This document shows, piece after piece, positions 23,455 through 31,667 of a stretch of 38,745 nucleotides of DNA. Each line of letters starts with the position of its first letter. Position 1 is the stretch's first letter. The position numbers were made by a program, and so were the translations under genes. The DNA is taken from the NCBI GenBank assembly GCA_030653435.1, contig JAURZI010000051.1, forward strand, positions 1-38,745, read 5' to 3'. The notes under the pieces are model-generated. The model was not told the DNA's origin. It saw nothing but the letters and a program-made list of their open reading frames with translations, and made no database searches. Source of the stretch: Methylovulum sp. GTDB taxonomy: Bacteria; Pseudomonadota; Gammaproteobacteria; Methylococcales; Methylomonadaceae.

Positions 23455-24897
23455 TCATAATGGGTTAGGGGTAACAGTCTCCCAGCCACCGCCCAGGGCT
23501 TTGTAGACCGCGACTAGCGCAGTGGCGGTGGCGGTTTCGCTTTGTGCGAGCAGTTCTTGGTCCTGCAACAGGCGCAGCTCGGTGTCCAGTACGGTCAGAA
23601 AATCCGCCACGCCTTCTTCGAAGCGTAAATGCGCCAGAGCATCAGCTTTCTCGCTCGCTTGTGCGGCAGTAACCAGTAATGCCCGTCGCGCCCGTTCACG
23701 ATTGTAGTTTACCAGTGCGTTTTCGGTTTCTTCCAGCGCATTCAGCACGGTTTGTCGGTATTGGGCAAGGCTGGCTTCCGCATGAGCATCGGCGGCCTTG
23801 ATGCGTGCATATACCCGGCCTAAATCCAGCGCCGCCCAGCTGATACGAGGGCCTAACGAATAAGCGTCAGATCCGCTTGCCCCTAGGCCGGACAGCGTGT
23901 TGGCCTCTAGCGCCAGGGTACCGACGAAGCTGACGCGAGGGAACAGGTCGGCAGTCGCGATGCCGATGCGTTCGGTCGCCGCCGCCAGGCTGCGTTCGGC
24001 GATGCGGATGTCGGGACGGCGGCGCAACAGCTCGGCAGGGTCGCCGATATGGATGGTCTTGGGGATTTTCGGCAAGGGTGCAGGCGCGGCCAACTGTTGC
24101 GCCAGTGCGCCCGGAAGTTGGCCGGTGAGTACGCTGAGCCTGTGTATCGTGCGGTAGACAGCGCTTTCCAGCGCCGGCACGGTCGCACGGGTGGAGTCGA
24201 GTTGGGCGGACGCCCTTGAGGTGTCGAGTTCAGTGCCGCGCCCGCTGTCTAGCCGGGTGCGGGTAATGTCCAGGGTTAGGGACTGGTTGTGGATGTTCTT
24301 TTTGGCGACGTCCAGCTGATTTTGCAGTCCCCGTAATTCAAAATAGTTTCTGGCGAGTTCGGCGATCAGGCTGATGCTTAAATCCCTGAGACTGGCCTCC
24401 TGTGCATCGGTTTCGTTGCTGCTTGCCGTCACATTACGGCCTACGCGGCCAAAGAAGTCGATTTCCCAGTAGGCATCGAAACCCGTGTTGTAGAGCTTCA
24501 GTTCGCGGGGCACGAAGGCGCGGTTATTCAGCGCTGCGGTGCTGCGTTGTTGCTCCGTATAATTGGCATGTGCCGTTATCGTTGGCGCCAGGTTCAAACC
24601 GGCTTCCAGGTAGAGCGCCCGTGCTTCGCGCAGGCTGGCAGCGGCACTCTTGATGTCGTAGTTGTGCTGCACGGTCTGATCGACGAGCCGGGTTAGCAGC
24701 GGGTCGCTGAACAACTTCCACCACGCCAGTTCGACACCCTGAGCGGAAAACTCAGGCGTTGCGGCATGGCTGAAATGATGACCGGTGTCGATGGACGGCG
24801 GCCGGTAGTCAGGGCCTACGGCACAGGCGTTCAATAGCAAAGCGGCTAGCCATGCCATGCGGAATGGTTTATTCGGGGTGTGTGCAATTAGTTTCAT
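23455..24897 (-). CDS. Outer-membrane efflux lipoprotein (NodT/OprM family)
   Basis: A 480-residue TolC-type channel of an RND pump. The N-terminus is a lipoprotein signal ending L-L-N-A-C (lipid-modified Cys25), followed by AVGPDYRPP, the usual OprM/CusC beginning. The two outer-membrane-factor repeats are visible in ARALYLEAGLNLAPTITAHA and RRRPDIRIAERSLAAATERI, with AELARNYFELRGLQNQL and ALEETENALVNYNRERAR giving the periplasmic coiled coils. The ATG overlaps the permease stop (ATGA), so translation is coupled. It is the last gene of the three-gene pump operon. Confidence 0.95.
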   Translation of the reverse strand: MKLIAHTPNKPFRMAWLAALLLNACAVGPDYRPPSIDTGHHFSHAATPEFSAQGVELAWWKLFSDPLLTRLVDQTVQHNYDIKSAAASLREARALYLEAGLNLAPTITAHANYTEQQRSTAALNNRAFVPRELKLYNTGFDAYWEIDFFGRVGRNVTASSNETDAQEASLRDLSISLIAELARNYFELRGLQNQLDVAKKNIHNQSLTLDITRTRLDSGRGTELDTSRASAQLDSTRATVPALESAVYRTIHRLSVLTGQLPGALAQQLAAPAPLPKIPKTIHIGDPAELLRRRPDIRIAERSLAAATERIGIATADLFPRVSFVGTLALEANTLSGLGASGSDAYSLGPRISWAALDLGRVYARIKAADAHAEASLAQYRQTVLNALEETENALVNYNRERARRALLVTAAQASEKADALAHLRFEEGVADFLTVLDTELRLLQDQELLAQSETATATALVAVYKALGGGWETVTPNPL

Positions 24898-27800
24898 AGC
24901 TCATGACCGGAAGTGGCGTCGCTGCTGGGTTGTGCTTTATGACTGGATGGGCGTAAGCCTTGCGCTAAAGCTTGTGCAAGCACATAAAATACCGGGGTCA
25001 GCAAGAGTCCAAAAAAAGTTACCCCCAACATGCCGCTGAACACCGCTGTACCTAAGAGCCGCCGTGATTCTGCACCGGCGCCCTGGGCGATGACCAAGGG
25101 AAATACGCCCATGATAAAGGCAAAGGAGGTCATTAAAATAGGACGCAGGCGGATGCCGGCGGCTTCCACGGCGGCGGCGTAGCTGCCTAGCCCGCTTTCC
25201 TGGCGACGTTTTGCGAATTCCACGATCAGGATCGCATTCTTGCTGGCCAGCCCGACCAGTACAATAAAGCCGATTTGCGTAAATATATTGTTGTCCATGC
25301 CGCTTAAGCCTACGCCGACCATCGACGACAGGATACACATAGGCACAATCAGTATCACGGCAAAGGGGAGCGACCAGCTTTCGTATTGGGCGGCCAGCGC
25401 TAAAAACACAAAGACAACACTTAACGGGAAAACCAGCCAAGCGACGTTACCGGCCAGAACCTGCTGCAAGCTCAGTTCGGTCCATTCGAAATCAAACCCA
25501 GGCGGCAGCTCGGCCGCCATCAATCGGCTCATAATACTGATGGCTTGGCCGGTACTGATGCCCGGTAATGTGCTGCCATTGATTTCCGCAGCAGGGTACA
25601 TATTGTAATGGGTGATTTTGTCGGGGCCTTCCATTTCCTTGACGTCTATAAGCGAGCCCAGGGGTACCATGCCGCCCTGGCGGTTTCTCGTTTTCAGCTC
25701 GCCAACATCTTTAGGACCCATGCGAAATTCTGAATCCGCCTGGGCAACCACCTGGTAAGTCCGGCCAAAACCGTTGTAGTCATTCACGTACAGCGAACCG
25801 AGATAGATTTGCAAGGTGTCGAACACGTCTTTTAGCCGGACATCCATCGCTTTGGTGCGGCTGCGGTCCACGTCCAGGAATAGTTGCGGCACACTCGCCC
25901 GAAATGTCGTGAACAAACCGGTTAGTCCCGCTTGCTGGTTGCCTTTGGCAATGAGCTCAGACGTTGTCTTTTGCAGTTCGGCGATGCCGGCGTTACTACG
26001 ATCCTGTATTTGCAGTTTGAATCCGCCTACCGAACTCATGCCGCGGATAGGTGGCGGTGCAAATACGGCAATGTGTGCATCAGGGATTTGGGCGAGGCGC
26101 TGGCTCAAACGTTTGATAACGGCGTCGGCATGGAGTGCGGGATGGTCGGCCCGCAGCTCGAAGTCATCCAGCCGTGCAAACATCGTCGCGACATTGGACT
26201 GGCTGGCGCCGCTCAGAATCGACCAGCCGGCATAGGCATTGACATGCTTGACGCCTTCAGTCGCCAGCATGATGCCGGTGGCCTGCTGGACGACGGCCTG
26301 GGTGCGGCCCAAGGCGGCCGCATCGGGCAGTTGTGCATAAAGGATCAGATAGCCTTGATCCTGCGATGGAATAAAGCCGGTCGGGACTTTTTCGAAAGCC
26401 AGGAAATTGAGTGCGCTAAGGCCAGCGTAAAGCACGAGCACCGTGGCGGTCATGCGTATCAGCCTACCGACCAGGCGGGCATAGCCTTTACTGAAACGGT
26501 CGAAAAAACGGTTAAACAGGCCGAAGAACCAGCCGAACAGCCGGTCAAACAATTGAGTGAAGCGGTCTTTATCGCCATGTGCCTTATCTAACAGCAATGC
26601 ACACAGTGCGGGGCTCAAGGTCAGGGAATTGAATGCCGATATGACGGTGGACACGGCAATCGTCAAAGCAAATTGTTTGTAGAAAGCGCCCGAAACGCCG
26701 GTAATAAATGCAGTGGGCACGAATACGGCAACCAAAACCAACGCTGTCGCGAGAATCGGTCCGACGACTTCGTCCATCGCCTTGCGGGTGGCGTCCCTGG
26801 CGCTAAGGCCCAGCCCGATGTGGCGCTCCACGTTTTCGACCACGACGATGGCGTCATCGACGACGATGCCGATAGCCAGTACCAGTCCGAACAATGATAG
26901 GGTGTTCAGCGACAAGCCCAAGGCCGACATCACCGCGAAAGTGCCGATCAGCGAAACCGGCACGGCCAGCAACGGGATGAGGGTCGCACGCCAGTTTTGC
27001 AGGAACACGACGATGACCAACACTACCAGCAGGATGGCTTCGAACAGCGTCTTGACCACGGCGGTTATGGATTCCTGTATGAAGACGACGGTGTCATAAA
27101 CCATCAGGTAATCGAGGCCTTCAGGGAAGCGGGTTTTTAATTTCTCCATCGCTACCACCACGGCTTTTTTGGTATCTAGCGCGTTGGATCCGGGTAGTTG
27201 GAAAATGGCTAGGCCTACGGTGGGTTCGCCATCCAGAAACAGGCTGGCGTTGTAATCTTTGGCGCCCAGTTCGATACGGGCGACGTCTTTAAGACGGGTC
27301 AGCTGGCCGTCGGCACCCTGTTTGATGACGATGTCGGCAAACTGTTCAGGTTCTGTCAATCGTCCCAAGGTGCTGACGGTGTACTGAAAATCCGTGTTCC
27401 CCGACGACGGTTGTTGCCCCAGCACACCCGCAGCAACCTGGATGTTTTGCTCGCGGATTGCCGTGACCACATCGCTTGCCGTCATGTTGCGGGCGGCAAT
27501 CTGTTCAGGGTTCAGCCAAAGGCGCATGCTGTAGTCGCGGGCGCCGAACACCAGGATATCGCCGACGCCGGGCAACCTCGCCAGAGTGTCTTTCAGCTGC
27601 AATAGCGCATAATTGCTGAGATATATGCTGTCGTAGCGTTTGTCGGGGGAAACCAGATTGACGACCAGGCTCAAATCCGGGCTGCGTTTTTTTACACTGA
27701 CACCTTGCCGACTGACTTCTTCCGGCAGCCTGGGTTCGGCCAATGCCACCCTGTTTTGCACCAGCACTTGGGCTTTATCCAGATTGGTGCCGGGCCTGAA

Positions 27801-28088
27801 GGTGATGGTCAGCGACATGGTTCCGCTATTGGTGGATTGTGACGACATGTACAACATATCTTCGACGCCGTTAACTTCCTGTTCGATAGGCGTAGCTACC
27901 GTTTCCGCGACGACTTTGGCATTGGCGCCGGGATAAGTGGCGCTGACGACGACGGTAGGCGGCGCGATCTCTGGATATTGCGTAATCGGCAAGTTGACCA
28001 GTGCGAGCCCGCCGACCAGTACGATCACAATCGATAATACGGCGGCAAAAATCGGGCGGTCGATAAAAAAATGTGTGAATCGGTTCAT
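24894..28088 (-). CDS. RND multidrug efflux permease (HAE1 family)
   Basis: A 1064-residue inner-membrane proton/drug antiporter of the HAE1 (AcrB/MexF-like) family. The start MNRFTHFFIDRPIFAAVLSI is canonical. The proton-relay pair Asp-Asp is in TM4 (LAIGIVVDDAIVVVENVERH). The porter-domain segment GATYPGANA-like (SATYPGANAKVVAETVATPI) and the second-half TM signature (GLASKNAILIVEFAKRR) are present. Duplicated halves, each with six membrane helices, complete the 12-TM pattern. Substrates cannot be predicted, but HAE1 pumps export hydrophobic or amphipathic drugs and solvents. The adaptor gene stops 10 bases upstream, and the outer-membrane gene overlaps by 4 bases. Confidence 0.96.
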   Translation of the reverse strand: MNRFTHFFIDRPIFAAVLSIVIVLVGGLALVNLPITQYPEIAPPTVVVSATYPGANAKVVAETVATPIEQEVNGVEDMLYMSSQSTNSGTMSLTITFRPGTNLDKAQVLVQNRVALAEPRLPEEVSRQGVSVKKRSPDLSLVVNLVSPDKRYDSIYLSNYALLQLKDTLARLPGVGDILVFGARDYSMRLWLNPEQIAARNMTASDVVTAIREQNIQVAAGVLGQQPSSGNTDFQYTVSTLGRLTEPEQFADIVIKQGADGQLTRLKDVARIELGAKDYNASLFLDGEPTVGLAIFQLPGSNALDTKKAVVVAMEKLKTRFPEGLDYLMVYDTVVFIQESITAVVKTLFEAILLVVLVIVVFLQNWRATLIPLLAVPVSLIGTFAVMSALGLSLNTLSLFGLVLAIGIVVDDAIVVVENVERHIGLGLSARDATRKAMDEVVGPILATALVLVAVFVPTAFITGVSGAFYKQFALTIAVSTVISAFNSLTLSPALCALLLDKAHGDKDRFTQLFDRLFGWFFGLFNRFFDRFSKGYARLVGRLIRMTATVLVLYAGLSALNFLAFEKVPTGFIPSQDQGYLILYAQLPDAAALGRTQAVVQQATGIMLATEGVKHVNAYAGWSILSGASQSNVATMFARLDDFELRADHPALHADAVIKRLSQRLAQIPDAHIAVFAPPPIRGMSSVGGFKLQIQDRSNAGIAELQKTTSELIAKGNQQAGLTGLFTTFRASVPQLFLDVDRSRTKAMDVRLKDVFDTLQIYLGSLYVNDYNGFGRTYQVVAQADSEFRMGPKDVGELKTRNRQGGMVPLGSLIDVKEMEGPDKITHYNMYPAAEINGSTLPGISTGQAISIMSRLMAAELPPGFDFEWTELSLQQVLAGNVAWLVFPLSVVFVFLALAAQYESWSLPFAVILIVPMCILSSMVGVGLSGMDNNIFTQIGFIVLVGLASKNAILIVEFAKRRQESGLGSYAAAVEAAGIRLRPILMTSFAFIMGVFPLVIAQGAGAESRRLLGTAVFSGMLGVTFFGLLLTPVFYVLAQALAQGLRPSSHKAQPSSDATSGHEL

Positions 28089-28098
28089 GGCGTTTGTT

Positions 28099-29295
28099 TC
28101 ACCTAGTCAATGTTTGGTCCAGCGAGATGCGCTCGGGATTCACGTTAATGCCCGGTTTCAGTTTTTGCAGGCCCTCGATAACGGCCCATTCCTGTGCCTT
28201 GAGCCCTGCTGCGATAACCCGTGCTTGGCCGATATGTGCGCCTAGCGCTACTTTACGGTATTCCACCCGATTGTCCTGATTGACCACCCATACGTAATGC
28301 TGCCCCTGGTCTGTACCTATGGCCCGGTCCGGCAGCAGCAGGGCGGGGTAGGGCGCACTGCCCCGCACCCGTATCCTGGCAAAAAAACCGGGATTTAGCA
28401 GGCCATCGGTATTGGCGAAGACGCCACGCAACGTGATAGTGCCGGTGACGGTGTTTTCACGTGGCGAGATATAGTCGAGATGGCCCTGGTGCGGAAACTG
28501 GGTTTCATCAGCTAAAGCCAGTTCTACCGGGGTCTGCTCGGACTGGTGATGGTCTGTTTGGCGGGTCATGCGCCGGTATTTCAGTACCGAGCGTTCATCG
28601 GCATCGACATACACATAGACCGGATCGGTGGAGACGATAAAAGTCAATAGGGTGGCATCGCTGCCCCCGCCGTTGACGACATTGCCTACCGTGAGCAGTT
28701 CGCGGCCTATGCGTCCGTTTATCGGGGCGCGTACTTGGGTGTAGTCCAGGTTTAACCGGGCGCTGTACACATTGGCTTCCGCTGATTGGACGGCTGCCGC
28801 CGTTTCGCGTAGCCCTTTGCTGCGCGCATCATGTTCTTCGCCGGAAATGGCTTTGGCGCGGAACAGACGCTCTGCCCTGGCCAAATCATTTTTGGCCAGC
28901 TCCTGGCGGGATTTGGCCCGCTCCAGCTCAGCTACCGCAAAGTTCAGCTGTGCTTTGAACGGTTTTGGATCAATCTGGAATAACAGGTCGCCTTTATGGA
29001 CGCGTTCGCCCGCCTTGAAATGGACTTGTTCCAGATAGCCGCTCACGCGGGCGCGGACGTCCACGGATTCAACGGCCTCGATACGGCCAGTATAGGCATC
29101 CCATTCGGTAACGTCCTGTGCCGAAGGTTGTGCGATGATGACTTTGGGCGGTTGACTGGATGGGGGGCTAGCGGCGGTGCCGCCCTGATTTTTGCAGCCG
29201 GCCAAGGCGACCAGCGTGATAGCGATAAGCAAGCTGCCGCTAAGGGGAGGCCGGCGATGGACGGCTGCCCACAGGCCTCTATTGTTTTTCATCAT
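28099..29295 (-). CDS. RND pump periplasmic adaptor lipoprotein (membrane fusion protein)
   Basis: A 398-residue HlyD/AcrA-like adaptor. The N-terminal signal ends in a lipobox (VALAGC). Domains in order are lipoyl/barrel-sandwich half (SVDVRARVSGYLEQVHFKAG, KGDLLFQIDPKPF), the alpha-hairpin (ERAKSRQELAKNDLARAERL...GEEHDARSKGL), second lipoyl half (LDYTQVRAPINGRIGRELLT), beta-barrel (GTITLRGVFANTDGLLNPGF) and membrane-proximal domain. AGGAG stands 6 bases before the ATG at 29295. It is the first gene of the pump operon and divergent from a TetR-type regulator whose operator candidates lie in the 99-base gap. Confidence 0.95.
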   Translation of the reverse strand: MMKNNRGLWAAVHRRPPLSGSLLIAITLVALAGCKNQGGTAASPPSSQPPKVIIAQPSAQDVTEWDAYTGRIEAVESVDVRARVSGYLEQVHFKAGERVHKGDLLFQIDPKPFKAQLNFAVAELERAKSRQELAKNDLARAERLFRAKAISGEEHDARSKGLRETAAAVQSAEANVYSARLNLDYTQVRAPINGRIGRELLTVGNVVNGGGSDATLLTFIVSTDPVYVYVDADERSVLKYRRMTRQTDHHQSEQTPVELALADETQFPHQGHLDYISPRENTVTGTITLRGVFANTDGLLNPGFFARIRVRGSAPYPALLLPDRAIGTDQGQHYVWVVNQDNRVEYRKVALGAHIGQARVIAAGLKAQEWAVIEGLQKLKPGINVNPERISLDQTLTR

Positions 29296-29323
29296 GTTGC
29301 GCTCCTTAGACGGCAGAAAAATT

Positions 29324-29362
29324 AATGGTAAAACATATTATCATTTAATTTAAGGTATTATC
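29324..29362. promoter_or_regulatory. Candidate TetR-regulator operator between pump operon and regulator
   Basis: The divergent gap contains an inverted repeat, AATGGTAA-N6-TTATCATT (one mismatch) at 29324-29345. There are also two copies of TATTATC, at 29336-29342 and 29356-29362, exactly 20 bases (two helical turns) apart. This is the arrangement expected for a TetR-family repressor acting on both promoters. Confidence 0.5.
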
Positions 29363-29394
29363 CTAACCAGAGTCAACTATTTTGTGAGCACGAC

Positions 29395-30015
29395 ATGATG
29401 ATTAAATGCGGACGGCCTCGTAAAGGAGAGGAGCAGTTAAGCCGCGACCGCTTACTGGACACGACGACCGCGCTGGTTCTTGAGCATGGTTACGGCAATC
29501 TGAGTTTGGAAACGATTGCGCGGGATGCCCGCGTATCCATGCGTACTATTTATAGCCAGTTTGGCGGCAAGGCGGGGTTGTTCGGGGCCGTGATAAGGCG
29601 TTGCAGTGACCAGTTTGTCGCCTGCCTGTCGGAAGAACAAGCCCTGGATTGTTCGCCGGAAGACGTGCTGGTGGCTTTTGCCAAACAATTTCTGTTCCGC
29701 ATTACGCGTTCTGACGCGATGCGTATACGCGCGCTAATAATTGGCGAATCGCTACGCTTTCCCGATGTTGCGGCACAATACTATGAGCAGGGGCCGCAAC
29801 GTACACTCGAACATCTGGCGCAATTTTTTGCGCGGCATGCGGAGTATTTTGCAGTTGAAGATGCCCATGTGCTGGCTGATCAGTTTTTGAGCGTGTTGCG
29901 TAGCGAACGTTTTCAAAAACTGCAACTAGGTCTGGAACAGACCCCGGACGAGGCGGAAATCGATGCGTGGGCGCAGCAAAACACGCGATTATTTCTGCAG
30001 GGTAGTCGGCGGTAA
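29395..30015 (+). CDS. TetR/AcrR family transcription regulator of the RND pump
   Basis: A 206-residue repressor-type protein. The N-terminal HTH is RDRLLDTTTALVLEHGYGNL followed by SLETIARDARVSMRTIYSQFGGKAGLF; the T-I-Y-x-x-F-x-x-K recognition-helix ending is the TetR hallmark. The C-terminal ligand-binding domain (about 70-206) is poorly conserved, as usual, and contains AARALAQ-like helices such as PEDVLVAFAKQFLFRITRSD. It is divergent from the adaptor-permease-channel operon, so it probably represses that pump until a ligand binds. ATG 29395 and 29398 are both possible. The next gene begins 47 bases later and could be co-transcribed. Confidence 0.92.
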   Translation: MMIKCGRPRKGEEQLSRDRLLDTTTALVLEHGYGNLSLETIARDARVSMRTIYSQFGGKAGLFGAVIRRCSDQFVACLSEEQALDCSPEDVLVAFAKQFLFRITRSDAMRIRALIIGESLRFPDVAAQYYEQGPQRTLEHLAQFFARHAEYFAVEDAHVLADQFLSVLRSERFQKLQLGLEQTPDEAEIDAWAQQNTRLFLQGSRR

Positions 30016-30062
30016 CGCCGTGATCGTGCAATAACACGCGACAAATTTTAACGGAGATGGCT

Positions 30063-30974
30063 ATGCCGAAACATAACAAGTTATCACCATCAGCTTCGAT
30101 TCTACTGCTGTTGTTTTTTTGTGCGTTACCAGTGCGGGCTGAATGGGTGGAATGGTTGTCCGACAGCAGGCTAGCTGTGCAGTTCGATGACAACATCAAC
30201 ACTTCGCTCTCTTCTGCACAAGCCGAAGAAGATTATGTCTGGTCGAGTTTTTTGTCGGGCGGGCGGGCCTATCAGCTGGATACTTACACACGCGGTTACA
30301 TCAATGCGTTATTCAGCGGTGATTTACATCATCGTTTTGCATTGCTGGACCAATATACGCTGGGCGGCAATGCGTTGCTGACGCACAAATTCGGCTTAGG
30401 CTGGGCGGCCCCGGTCATCAGTTTAGGCACCTCGGCAGAATCTATTTTTTCCTCTAGCGAATTGCGTAGCGGCGAGAAAATACAGGGTAGCCTGAGGCTT
30501 TCTAAATGGTTGCACCATGATGTCCTGCATGCCCATATAGCCTATCGGTTTGATTATCGGGACGGCCCTGATTTGACCCATCCCGAACATCCTGAACTTG
30601 CCGCGATTCCGGGTTCGGTGTTTGATATTCAGGGGCATACGGTCGAAGCGTTGCTTAACCTATCCCTTTCCGACCAGCTGCGCTTTAATGTCTCTTACGG
30701 CTGGCGTTGGGGGGATGTGACCAGCAATAATATGCTCAGCAGCGTTTACGGCAGTGTGCTGGGCAGCGTTGATGCCGTGCATAAGGATGATGCGTTGCCG
30801 GGCTGGATTTATCGTACTTACGGGACTACACAAACCTACGATGTCGGTTTAAGTTATAGTTTTTGGGGTGGGCACGGGCTGTCAACCCTGGGTTACCGAC
30901 ATCTGGAAACCCAGGCGTTGGGCGCAGACTATGATAGTAATCAAGTGCGGTTGGGTGTGAATTACACCTATTGA
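30063..30974 (+). CDS. Putative outer-membrane beta-barrel protein
   Basis: A protein of about 303 residues, unrecognised by family, with a signal peptide (MPKHNKLSPSASILLLLFFC, cleavage near VRA-EW). The mature part alternates polar and hydrophobic residues in repeated strands with Tyr/Trp-rich turns, such as GGRAYQLDTYTRGYINALFSG, RLSKWLHHDVLHAHIAYRFD and LRFNVSYGWRWGDVTSNN. It ends in VRLGVNYTY, the C-terminal aromatic strand expected of outer-membrane barrels; about 14-16 strands are plausible. ATG 30063 has GGAG 6 bases upstream; ATG 30057 overlaps that site and is less likely. It heads the cupredoxin-adenylate cyclase gene set, 30 bases before the next start. Confidence 0.7.
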   Translation: MPKHNKLSPSASILLLLFFCALPVRAEWVEWLSDSRLAVQFDDNINTSLSSAQAEEDYVWSSFLSGGRAYQLDTYTRGYINALFSGDLHHRFALLDQYTLGGNALLTHKFGLGWAAPVISLGTSAESIFSSSELRSGEKIQGSLRLSKWLHHDVLHAHIAYRFDYRDGPDLTHPEHPELAAIPGSVFDIQGHTVEALLNLSLSDQLRFNVSYGWRWGDVTSNNMLSSVYGSVLGSVDAVHKDDALPGWIYRTYGTTQTYDVGLSYSFWGGHGLSTLGYRHLETQALGADYDSNQVRLGVNYTY

Positions 30975-31004
30975 TCTGACGGCAACAACTCGCGGAGCTG
31001 AATA

Positions 31005-31667
31005 ATGTTAAATGCACGGTACGCTATGATTTTTTATATGTTTTTGTTATCGCCCGAACTGGTGACGGCTGGGACATTGCACGTTCAAGTGCGGGACCAG
31101 GCCGCCAATGTCGTGCCTGATGCTGTCGTTTATGCCTTGTCTGCCGGGCCGATGCCCGCAGCTCCTAGCCAAACGGATGTGGTTATCGATCAGATCGACA
31201 AGGAATTCGTCCATCCTGTTACGGTTATCAGGCCGGGGACGTCGGTTATTTTTCCTAATCATGACAATATTCGCCATCACGTTTATTCTTTTTCACCCAG
31301 TAAAACCTTTGAGCTTCCGCTTTATAAAGACGCGACGCCACAGCCGGTGCGTTTTGACCAGCCCGGTGTGGTGGCGTTAGGTTGTAATATCCATGATTGG
31401 ATGTCGGCTTATATCTATGTGGTCGATAGCCCTTATACCGCGTTGACAGACGCCCAAGGGCAGGCGGTGTTGACGCTGCCTGCAGGGCAGTATGTGCTGC
31501 ATGTCTGGCATCCCAGGATTAAGGATGACGAAGAGGATCAACGCGGCAAAACTACTGTTCCAACTGAAGGTAAGGTGGGCCTGGAACTCGCCGTCGCATT
31601 GAAAAAAAGTTTTAGATCCAGTGCGCGTGCAACATCGGGCGGGTTTGACGGCGGGGCTTATCGTTGA
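31005..31667 (+). CDS. Periplasmic cupredoxin-like ('methylamine utilization'-type) protein
   Basis: A 220-residue exported protein (signal about 1-22, LLSPELVTAG). It resembles the plastocyanin-like proteins annotated 'methylamine utilization protein'. Copper ligands of a type 1 site can be picked out: a His in NIRHHVYSF (His91 or His92), then Cys127, His130 and Met133 in LGCNIHDWMSAYIYV. A Gly/Pro-rich loop (RPGTSVIFPNHD) precedes the first His, as in cupredoxins. A second beta-sandwich-like part, with LTDAQGQAVLTLPAGQYVLHVWHP, follows. It should be a periplasmic electron carrier or copper sensor. Its stop overlaps the cyclase start by 3 bases. Confidence 0.8.
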   Translation: MLNARYAMIFYMFLLSPELVTAGTLHVQVRDQAANVVPDAVVYALSAGPMPAAPSQTDVVIDQIDKEFVHPVTVIRPGTSVIFPNHDNIRHHVYSFSPSKTFELPLYKDATPQPVRFDQPGVVALGCNIHDWMSAYIYVVDSPYTALTDAQGQAVLTLPAGQYVLHVWHPRIKDDEEDQRGKTTVPTEGKVGLELAVALKKSFRSSARATSGGFDGGAYR

